Shown here: piece by piece, positions 8,554 through 16,039 of the stretch | Layout: the number at the start of each line of letters is the position of its first letter | Position numbering within the stretch: position 1 is the stretch's first letter | Made by a program: the position numbers and the translations under genes | Notes under the pieces: model-generated | What the model saw: the letters and a program-made list of their open reading frames with translations, nothing else | Database searches by the model: none | Told to the model about the DNA's origin: nothing | From: Crocinitomicaceae bacterium | GTDB taxonomy: Bacteria > Bacteroidota > Bacteroidia > Flavobacteriales_G > Salibacteraceae | Length of the DNA stretch: 34,378 nucleotides | Direction: 5' to 3' | NCBI GenBank assembly: GCA_002705995.1 | Contig: PAJI01000012.1 | Location: forward strand, 117,988 to 152,365

Positions 8554-11500
8554 ATGAATTTTAAAAACCTAAACTTAATTGGCGGCTGGATTGCATTCGC
8601 CATTTCTTTTTTTGTATACGCAAACACAATTGAACCAACAACCAGTTTCTGGGATTGTGGAGAGTACATTGCAACTTCAAATAAATTAGAAGTTGGTCAC
8701 CCTCCGGGAGCTCCTACCTTTATGATGATAGGAAGAGTTGTTTCTATGTTTTCATCGCCAGATAATGTGGCGGTAATGATCAACTTGCTCTCTGCTTTGT
8801 GTAGCGCTCTAACCATTTTATTCCTGTTCTGGACGATATCTTACTTGGCAGTAAAATTTATAAAAGATGAAGAACTCAATCAAGCAAATTTGATTGCCAT
8901 TCTCGGTTCTGCTTTTGTGGGTTCAATGGCCTTTACTTTCTCAGATACATTCTGGTTTTCTGCTGTTGAGGGTGAGGTTTACGCCATGTCTTCATTTTGT
9001 ACAGCCTTAGTTTTCTGGGCTATTTTACGCTGGGAGCGCGTTGCGGATGAGCCACATTCTAACCGTTGGCTTATTTTCATCTGGTACGTAATCGGCCTTT
9101 CTGTTGGGGTTCACTTATTGAACCTTTTGGCAATTCCGGCTATTGTTTTTGTCTACTACTTTAAGCGTTATGAAACCACAGGTAAAGGAATGCTAATTGC
9201 ATTTGCTGTTTCAATTGTATTACTGGGTTTTGTTCAGTTAGTACTTATTCCTCAGATTGTAAATATCTCAGCCAAATTTGAGCTCATTTTTGTCAATAAT
9301 CTTGGAATGCCATTCCACAGCGGTTCTATTTTCTTTGCCGTTGTTCTTATTTCTGCATTGGTTTATGGAATTTACATCACACACAAAAACAAGAAAGTGC
9401 TGGCCAACTCAGCTCTTTTAAGTTTTGCAGTGCTTTTAATTGGGTACACATCTTTTGGAATGATTCTTATTCGTTCAAATGCCAACACTCCAATTGATGA
9501 GAACAACCCTGAAAACATGATTAACCTCTTGTCTTACTTAAGACGTGAGCAATATGGTGATATTCCTCTGGCATATGGTCAAACATTTAGCGCACCACTT
9601 GACCCAAGAGAACCTTATCTAGATGGCTCTCCGGTTTACTACCCAGATGAAGAAACCGGACGTTATGAAATTGCCGACAATAAAGAAAAATCAATTCCTA
9701 ACCATGCTTCAGAGTTTAAAATGCTTTTCCCTCGTATGTGGAGCGGCAAAGGAAATCATATACGAGCTTATAAAGCATGGACAAATTTTAAAGGAGATAA
9801 AATCCGTTTTCAAGGATATGGCGATCCTGAAATGAAGGTTTACGAAAAACCTACAATGGGAGAAAACATCACCTACTTTTTTAAGTACCAGATGTGGTGG
9901 ATGTGGGGACGCTATTTCTCATGGAACTTCATTGGTCGTCAAAACGACATTCAAGGTCATCACATTGATGCCGGTTCTTTCACAGAAGGAAACACTATAA
10001 GTGGTGTTACACCAATCGATGAATTTTTTCAGGGAAACTTTGACAAATATCCGGATGAACTGAAAGACAATAAAGCTTACAACAAGTATTACTTTTTGCC
10101 TCTTATTTTAGGGTTATTGGGGCTTTTCTTCCAATACAGGCATGATCCTAAAAATGCATTAGTTGTTTTCTTGTTGTTCTTCTTTACCGGTATTGCCATT
10201 GCGGTTTACCTTAACATGTATCCTTACCAGCCAAGAGAACGTGACTATGCTTTTGTTGGATCTTTCTACGCTTTTGCAATCTGGATTGGATTAGGTGTTA
10301 TTGGTCTTTATAAAGAACTTAAAAACAAAATTCCAGCAACAGCTCTTGCCGGAGGATTAACTGTAATTTGCACATTACTTGTTCCGGTTATTATGGCAAA
10401 GGAAAACTGGGATGATCATGATAGAAGTGGAAGATACACTGCAAGAGACATTGCTAAAGATTATCTGGACTCCTGTGCTCCTAACGCCATTCTGTTCACC
10501 AACGGAGATAATGACACTTTCCCGCTATGGTATGTTCAGGAAGTAGAAGGCTATCGTACAGATGTTAGGGTTGTAAACCTCATGCTATTGAATACAGACT
10601 GGTACATTGAGCAAATGGCACGTAAAGCCTATGACGGAGATGGTATTCCAATCTCAATGAAACCCGATCAATATCGTCAGGGAACGCGTGACTTTATCCA
10701 ATATGGTGAAGATCCACGTTTGGATAAAAACAAGTTTTATGACCTGAAAAGAATTGTTGATTTTATCTCTAAAGATGAAAGTGCTCGTTCACTTGGTCAA
10801 CAAGGTGGAGATAAACGCAACTATATCCCAACCAGAAACTTGCGTATACCAGCTCCAGATTCTGCTACTGCTGTAAAATACGGTTTAGTTTCTCCTGAGG
10901 AAGCAAATAGAGTTACCGATATTACATGGAAAGCTAAAGGAAACTATATTCTTAAAAGCGAACTTGCTGTTTGGGATTTATTGGCCAACAACAATTGGGA
11001 GCGTCCTATCTACTTCTCTATTACAATGGGTGAAGATGCTTTTTTTGGACTAGAAGATTATTTCCGTCAGGAAGGATTTGCTTATCGCTTAGTCCCTGTT
11101 AAAAATGCATCTGCCGGTTACCGCAGTTACGGAACTGTTGCTACCGAAATGATGTATGACAACCTGATGAATAAGTTTACATGGGGTGGCTTAGAAGACA
11201 CTACCATTTATTTGGATGAGAACAACCTTCGTTTTGTTACCAACATCCGTTTTACATTTACGCGTTTAGCTCAAGACTTAGCACAACAAAAAGATAACGA
11301 ACGTGCTGAAGCTGTACTTGATAAATGTCGTGAAATTGCGGTGAATTCAAACACTCCTGCTAATGCGGCAATTATTCCAATGGCTCAGGTTTATTATAGT
11401 ATTGACAGACCTGAAAAAGCACACGAAGTACTACAAGTATTGTTAGAGCGTGAAACACAGTTCATTGAATACTACCTCAGTCAGAACAGAAAATTCTTAG

Positions 11501-11652
11501 TACCTCAATTATCAAAACTGGAGCAATCACTTGGTTCACTTCAGCAAATTGTTGCTACTCAAAAGCGTTTTGATGCAGGAAGCGACTTTACGAAGGAAAT
11601 TGAATCTACCGTGCAAAATTACATTCGTCAGTATCAAGGTATTGCACAGTAA
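8554..11652 (+). CDS. DUF2723 multi-spanning membrane protein (putative GT-C glycosyltransferase)
   Basis: A 1032-residue protein. The N-terminal half has about ten hydrophobic segments and the DUF2723 signature 'FWDCGEYIA' (Asp34/Glu37) in the first extracytoplasmic loop, placed like the catalytic acids of GT-C glycosyltransferases. A large soluble region follows another block of helices (to about residue 620) and contains 'TNGDNDTFPLWYVQEVEG', typical of the family. The last 150 residues look like TPR-type helices. From established knowledge, DUF2723 is related to eukaryotic TMEM260, reported as a protein O-mannosyltransferase. A role in protein O-glycosylation of exported proteins is therefore plausible but inferred. 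It is transcribed alone, since a strong terminator follows at 11673-11705. Confidence 0.88.
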   Translation: MNFKNLNLIGGWIAFAISFFVYANTIEPTTSFWDCGEYIATSNKLEVGHPPGAPTFMMIGRVVSMFSSPDNVAVMINLLSALCSALTILFLFWTISYLAVKFIKDEELNQANLIAILGSAFVGSMAFTFSDTFWFSAVEGEVYAMSSFCTALVFWAILRWERVADEPHSNRWLIFIWYVIGLSVGVHLLNLLAIPAIVFVYYFKRYETTGKGMLIAFAVSIVLLGFVQLVLIPQIVNISAKFELIFVNNLGMPFHSGSIFFAVVLISALVYGIYITHKNKKVLANSALLSFAVLLIGYTSFGMILIRSNANTPIDENNPENMINLLSYLRREQYGDIPLAYGQTFSAPLDPREPYLDGSPVYYPDEETGRYEIADNKEKSIPNHASEFKMLFPRMWSGKGNHIRAYKAWTNFKGDKIRFQGYGDPEMKVYEKPTMGENITYFFKYQMWWMWGRYFSWNFIGRQNDIQGHHIDAGSFTEGNTISGVTPIDEFFQGNFDKYPDELKDNKAYNKYYFLPLILGLLGLFFQYRHDPKNALVVFLLFFFTGIAIAVYLNMYPYQPRERDYAFVGSFYAFAIWIGLGVIGLYKELKNKIPATALAGGLTVICTLLVPVIMAKENWDDHDRSGRYTARDIAKDYLDSCAPNAILFTNGDNDTFPLWYVQEVEGYRTDVRVVNLMLLNTDWYIEQMARKAYDGDGIPISMKPDQYRQGTRDFIQYGEDPRLDKNKFYDLKRIVDFISKDESARSLGQQGGDKRNYIPTRNLRIPAPDSATAVKYGLVSPEEANRVTDITWKAKGNYILKSELAVWDLLANNNWERPIYFSITMGEDAFFGLEDYFRQEGFAYRLVPVKNASAGYRSYGTVATEMMYDNLMNKFTWGGLEDTTIYLDENNLRFVTNIRFTFTRLAQDLAQQKDNERAEAVLDKCREIAVNSNTPANAAIIPMAQVYYSIDRPEKAHEVLQVLLERETQFIEYYLSQNRKFLVPQLSKLEQSLGSLQQIVATQKRFDAGSDFTKEIESTVQNYIRQYQGIAQ

Positions 11653-11672
11653 AAATCATACTGCTATTTTCG

Positions 11673-11705
11673 AAACCGCTTTGGCAATGCTAAAGCGGTT
11701 TTTTT
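11673..11705 (+). terminator. Rho-independent terminator after the DUF2723 gene
   Basis: A perfect 10 bp stem pairs AAACCGCTTT (11673-11682) with AAAGCGGTTT (11692-11701). It can be extended inwards by GGC/GCT (with a G-U pair) around an AAT loop, and is followed by a run of Ts to 11705. It separates the DUF2723 gene from the BNR-repeat gene. Confidence 0.88.
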
Positions 11706-11726
11706 ATTTCATACATCCCTCTCTTT

Positions 11727-14300
11727 ATGAAAAAAGTATTTTTTCTTCTCGCTGTACTCATCCTTTCATCTATTGTTTTTGCTGTTTCTAAATGGCAGAA
11801 TTCACACTTTTCAAAAACAGAAAAGTTTCCTGCTCCATCAGAAACTATTGTGCTCAATAAAGGAGACAAAGAAGAGAAAGAGTGGAAAGAACAACTTGAA
11901 CGAGAGGAGTGGATCAATCGTTTGCACAAAACAGCTCCTGATGCAGATTGGAGAAGTATTGATCAGCAAACTCGCTACATGAATCTTTTGAGAAAAAGTT
12001 CGAATACACGATCAAATATTGACACTCTTGCCAATGGATTTCTTACCGGATTTTGGAAAGAACGAGGGAGTGTTAATCAATCCGGAAGAATTGTTTTTGC
12101 AGACTATGATACTAGTTCTAATGCGATTTATGCCGCATCAGACGGGGGTACAATTTTCAAAGGTTCTTTGAACGGCAGCAACTGGACTCCTATTACTGAT
12201 CATTTTAACATCAGTGGCATTGATTACCTCGCTGTTTTAAATCAAACTTCTAGCCCTCGTATCTTTGTGGCTGCCGGTAAATACTGCTACTTTTCTGATG
12301 ATGACGGAACTACTTGGACAACTAGTACAGGAATTAATGCTGTAACCAGTTGGGGAGATATTCGTAAAGCTGCCGTGCTCAATCAAGACAACGAGAATAT
12401 CTACCTTCTTATACAGGAGTGGGACTATACCAACTGGGAAGAGATTATATCGATCTATTATTCTCAAAACAGGGGAACTTCATTTTCAAAACTGGTATCT
12501 TATTCTACCAACCAAATGGGCAGCATTAATCAGCACGACTTTTGGGCAGACCGCTATCAGGGAAATACACTTTACTACATTCAGCAAGACAGGGTTTTTA
12601 AAGTTCAGGGAAATGTAACTCAACAAATAGGTAGCATAGGAGCTTTAACCAATGACCGGTCAATGATTACAGGTACAAATGTTGGAGGAAATCTTACGCT
12701 TTATGCATACATTGATCAAGACATTTACCAATCGATTAACGGTGCTGCCTCATGGATTCAAAAAGCAAATGTGGCCAGAAATCCTTTCAGACAAAATAGT
12801 TTTGCGGCATCTTATTCAAACGCCAATGCTGTCTTTTTTGGAGGTGTAAATTGTGCCCGTTCGTTAAATGGTTTTTCGAGTTGGGAAGAAGTTAATCAGT
12901 GGTATGACTACTATGGTTCTATTAGCGACAAATTACATGCTGATATTCCTGCGGTTATTCCGTTCTTTGATGAAAATGGCGTTGCTAAAATCTTCATTTG
13001 TACAGACGGAGGGCTTTATATTTCTGATGACAACCTTCAAACAGTTGAAAACCTATCGCTTCATGGTTTAAACTGTAGTCAGTATTATGATGTCTATACC
13101 TACCGTGCTCAACCGCAGTATATCTATGCAGGAGCTCAAGACCAAGGCTTCCAACGCGCTTCACAAGATACAGCTGACATTTTAGGATTTGAACAAACAG
13201 TAAGTGGCGATTATGCGCACATCGTTTCTTCAGATAGCGGGGCTAGTATGTGGTTTGTTTACCCTGGGTTTGCAGCATATAATGACGATGCTACAACCGG
13301 TAACTGGGATGTTTCCGGTGATTTTGACGGCAGAGGCAATTATTGGCTTCCTCCGCTTTGTGAACACCCTACGATTAAATCAAAGGTATACATGGCCGGA
13401 GATGACCCGAATGGAGGAACAGGAGCATTTATCTACGAACTTACAGCTAACCTTTCTGGCAACAATGTTTCTTACAACCAACTACCTGCTGATGTACAAG
13501 CACTAACAGGTGGACAAATTTCTGCATTTACTTATTCACCTCTCGATACTGATTACTGGTATGCATTAATGGATAATGGAACCATGGTTTATTCTACTGA
13601 TAATATGAGTAATTGGAATGTCGGAGGGTTGAACAATGGCCCTGAGGCACATTATTTTCACGGTGCAAGCATATATGCCTCTAAAGCTAAGTTTGGCCGT
13701 GTTATTGCTGCCGGTAGCGGATATAGCAATCCCGGGGTATGGGTAAGTGAAGACCATGGAGTAACCTGGGAACAAATGAATAGCGGTTTGCCGCAAACGT
13801 TAACCTTTATGATTGATGCTACACCTGATGATTCTCTGATTTTTGCTGCTACAGAAGTTGGTCCTTATGTTTTTGTAGCCAAAGATTCTATGTGGTATAG
13901 CATGAGTAGTGATGCTGCCCCCGATCAGCGTTATTGGTCAGTTGAATGGATCAATGCTTCTAAAACGGTTCGGTTCGGTACTTACGGAAGAGGAATCTGG
14001 GATTTTTCTTTTGCTCAGGAAAGCGATACAACAGATACTACATCTGTTAATAACCTATCAGGCTTAAATGAGCAATTTCATGTTTATCCTAATCCTGCTA
14101 AAGACCAATTAACTGTTCAGTCTGAGCAAGCTAAACTTCGCAAAGTTGATATCTATGACATCAACGGAAGAGTGGTTACTCAAATCTACCCTACCGAGAA
14201 TACAACAACCATTAACCTCTCTCACCTTGTAAAGGGTACTTATTTTGTTCATTTACATACGCAAACAGAACATTCTATTCAGAAAATAATCAAACTATAG
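11727..14300 (+). CDS. Exported BNR/Asp-box propeller protein with T9SS sorting domain
   Basis: An 857-residue protein. The signal sequence covers about residues 1-20 (MKKVFFLLAVLILSSIVFA). A charged helical stretch (about 48-90) precedes a long beta-propeller region with Asp-box-like motifs 'SDDDGTTW', 'STDNMSNW' and 'SEDHGVTW', as in sortilin/VPS10-like and BNR 'exo-sialidase-like' proteins. No sialidase catalytic set (Arg triad, Tyr/Glu) is evident, so an enzyme function is not supported. The C-terminal 75 residues are a T9SS type A sorting domain: 'FHVYPNPAKDQL', 'VDIYDINGRVV', 'KGTYFVHL', ending 'KIIKL'. Secretion through T9SS is expected. The gene begins 21 nt after the upstream terminator; I could not identify its promoter. 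The following lipoprotein gene starts 17 nt after its stop. Confidence 0.88.
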   Translation: MKKVFFLLAVLILSSIVFAVSKWQNSHFSKTEKFPAPSETIVLNKGDKEEKEWKEQLEREEWINRLHKTAPDADWRSIDQQTRYMNLLRKSSNTRSNIDTLANGFLTGFWKERGSVNQSGRIVFADYDTSSNAIYAASDGGTIFKGSLNGSNWTPITDHFNISGIDYLAVLNQTSSPRIFVAAGKYCYFSDDDGTTWTTSTGINAVTSWGDIRKAAVLNQDNENIYLLIQEWDYTNWEEIISIYYSQNRGTSFSKLVSYSTNQMGSINQHDFWADRYQGNTLYYIQQDRVFKVQGNVTQQIGSIGALTNDRSMITGTNVGGNLTLYAYIDQDIYQSINGAASWIQKANVARNPFRQNSFAASYSNANAVFFGGVNCARSLNGFSSWEEVNQWYDYYGSISDKLHADIPAVIPFFDENGVAKIFICTDGGLYISDDNLQTVENLSLHGLNCSQYYDVYTYRAQPQYIYAGAQDQGFQRASQDTADILGFEQTVSGDYAHIVSSDSGASMWFVYPGFAAYNDDATTGNWDVSGDFDGRGNYWLPPLCEHPTIKSKVYMAGDDPNGGTGAFIYELTANLSGNNVSYNQLPADVQALTGGQISAFTYSPLDTDYWYALMDNGTMVYSTDNMSNWNVGGLNNGPEAHYFHGASIYASKAKFGRVIAAGSGYSNPGVWVSEDHGVTWEQMNSGLPQTLTFMIDATPDDSLIFAATEVGPYVFVAKDSMWYSMSSDAAPDQRYWSVEWINASKTVRFGTYGRGIWDFSFAQESDTTDTTSVNNLSGLNEQFHVYPNPAKDQLTVQSEQAKLRKVDIYDINGRVVTQIYPTENTTTINLSHLVKGTYFVHLHTQTEHSIQKIIKL

Positions 14301-14303
14301 CAC

Positions 14304-14311
14304 TACCTTTG
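14304..14311 (+). promoter_or_regulatory. -7 promoter element TACCTTTG before the lipoprotein gene
   Basis: A perfect TAnnTTTG begins 3 nt after the stop codon of the BNR-repeat gene and ends 6 nt before the ATG at 14318. A separate, near-leaderless transcript for the lipoprotein is predicted despite its operon-like position. No clear -33 TTTG is seen. Confidence 0.5.
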
Positions 14312-14317
14312 ATCATT

Positions 14318-14851
14318 ATGGTTTTTAAACAATCTATCACATTATTTGCTGCTATAAGTTTTCTTGTAATTCTAACAGCTTGTGACGATTACAGCTCTAA
14401 AGTACCATTGAACAAACACTGGCGCTCTCACATTGACTCTACTTATTTAGGCAGATGGAAATTTATTACTGAAGACAATACAGATAGTCTTGCCACTTAT
14501 TTTGAGGGACATGAACTGGAAATCATGGCTTTTAACGAACATGAATATGCACTGAAGGTTTCAGGTGAAGATAAGTCAGTTTCATTCTTCAGAGGTTTCA
14601 TCTCAACCATAGAAAATGATCAGTACGCCAATATTCAATTGCTTGAATTAGATTCAAGAGAATTTCTTATTTATAAATTTGTAGTCTCAAACGATACCTT
14701 AACGTACTATCCAATCAATAAACTATTGTATAACGATCAGTACAAGAAATCTAAAAACTTTCGTAAAGCGCTGGTAAAAGCCTATAAGGAAAAAAATATT
14801 TTTGGGCCTCCCAGACGTTATGTAAAAATTCAAAAAAAGAAACTGTTTTAA
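14318..14851 (+). CDS. Small hypothetical lipoprotein
   Basis: A 177-residue protein with a lipoprotein signal peptide: hydrophobic core LFAAISFLVIL, then lipobox LTAC with Cys22, and a mature start of CDDYS. The body has 'YLGRWKFITEDNTDS' followed by alternating strands, resembling a small lipocalin-like beta-barrel, and a basic C-terminus (KKSKNFRKALVKAYKEK ... KIQKKK). I do not recognise a family. ATG 14318 is chosen over TTG 14309, which lies inside the promoter element. A THUMP methyltransferase gene begins 22 nt downstream on the same strand with no promoter of its own that I can see, so the two may be co-transcribed. Confidence 0.75.
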   Translation: MVFKQSITLFAAISFLVILTACDDYSSKVPLNKHWRSHIDSTYLGRWKFITEDNTDSLATYFEGHELEIMAFNEHEYALKVSGEDKSVSFFRGFISTIENDQYANIQLLELDSREFLIYKFVVSNDTLTYYPINKLLYNDQYKKSKNFRKALVKAYKEKNIFGPPRRYVKIQKKKLF

Positions 14852-14873
14852 ATAAGGGAAACAGGGTATCAAC

Positions 14874-16034
14874 ATGAAAAAAGAATTTCCAATGGTAGCC
14901 AAAACGCTTACCGGTTTAGAAGACGTTTTGGCAAAAGAGCTTGAGCAACTTGGAGCATCTAATATTATTCCTTCTAACAGAGCGATTCTGTTCTCCGGAG
15001 ATCAAAGGTTACTATATAAAGCAAATTTGCGCTTGCGCTCAGCTTTAAAAATTCTTGTTCCTATCAAGGAATTTGAAGCGCGTAATGAACATGACCTTTA
15101 TTTTGAAATTAAAAAAATCAACTGGTCAAAATACATTGACGTTAACGATACGTTTGTTATTGACTCAACTGTTTTCTCAAAAGAATTTACGCATTCAAAG
15201 TATGTGGCCCTAAAAGCAAAAGATGCCATTGTTGACCGTTTTAGAGAACGCGAAGGAAAACGTCCTTCCATTGATTTAGAAAATCCTACATTACGCGTTA
15301 ACATTCACATTAATCAAAACTCTGTTACTGTTTCTTTAGACAGTAGTGGTAATCCGTTAAACATGCGCGGATACCGTATGGGTAACCATCCTGCCACAAT
15401 TAACGAAGTGTTGGCTGCAGGTTTGATTTTACTTACCGGATGGGATAAAAAAACGCCTTTAATTGATCCTTTCTGTGGATCAGGCACTTTCATTATTGAG
15501 GCTGCTATGATGGCTCAAAATGTTGCTCCCAACATGAACCGTAAAGATTTTGCTTTTAAACACTGGAAAGACTTTGACAAAGCACTTTGGGTTGATGTAA
15601 GAATGGAAGCCATTGAAGAGCAAGAAGAGAATTACCCCAAATTAATTGGGATGGATATTTCTGAACGCGCTGTTGAAAATGCTAAACTAAACTTTGACCG
15701 TGCCGGTGTGGAATCGAAAAACATTTCTTTTTCGCAACAAGATTTTGCGACTTATGATCCACCTAAAGGTTCCGGAATGCTTATCACAAACCCACCTTAT
15801 GGTCAACGATTAAGTCCGGATGATATTCAGGATTTGTATGTTACCATCGGAAACCGTTTGAAAAACCATTTTCAAGGTTACCATGCATGGGTTATCAGCA
15901 TTAAAGAAGCCTTCAAACATTTAGGATTGCATCCTACTCCAAAGTATACAGTAAAAAACGCGAACATTGAATGTAAGTTTCAGCACTATGAAATTTACGA
16001 AGGTTCCAAAAAAGAAGCTCAGACAGAAGCTTAA
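14874..16034 (+). CDS. THUMP-domain class I SAM-dependent RNA methyltransferase (RlmL/YpsC-like)
   Basis: A 386-residue protein. The N-terminus 'MVAKTLTGLEDVLAKEL' and the following THUMP domain (to about residue 155) bind RNA. The C-terminal Rossmann methyltransferase has the SAM motif 'DPFCGSGT' (198-205) and the catalytic 'NPPYG' motif (306-310) used for N2-methylation of guanine. This matches the N-terminal half of E. coli RlmL (23S rRNA m2G2445) and stand-alone YpsC of Bacillus. The RlmK half is absent, which is normal outside Proteobacteria. The exact target nucleotide is inferred, not shown. The stop is 5 bp from that of the convergent kinase gene. Confidence 0.88.
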   Translation: MKKEFPMVAKTLTGLEDVLAKELEQLGASNIIPSNRAILFSGDQRLLYKANLRLRSALKILVPIKEFEARNEHDLYFEIKKINWSKYIDVNDTFVIDSTVFSKEFTHSKYVALKAKDAIVDRFREREGKRPSIDLENPTLRVNIHINQNSVTVSLDSSGNPLNMRGYRMGNHPATINEVLAAGLILLTGWDKKTPLIDPFCGSGTFIIEAAMMAQNVAPNMNRKDFAFKHWKDFDKALWVDVRMEAIEEQEENYPKLIGMDISERAVENAKLNFDRAGVESKNISFSQQDFATYDPPKGSGMLITNPPYGQRLSPDDIQDLYVTIGNRLKNHFQGYHAWVISIKEAFKHLGLHPTPKYTVKNANIECKFQHYEIYEGSKKEAQTEA

Positions 16035-16039
16035 GGTGG

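Noticed and set aside
11727-14300. Sialidase activity for the BNR-repeat protein
   Set aside because: Asp-box-like motifs occur in many non-enzymatic propellers, and I could not see the arginine triad or nucleophilic Tyr/Glu arrangement of sialidases.
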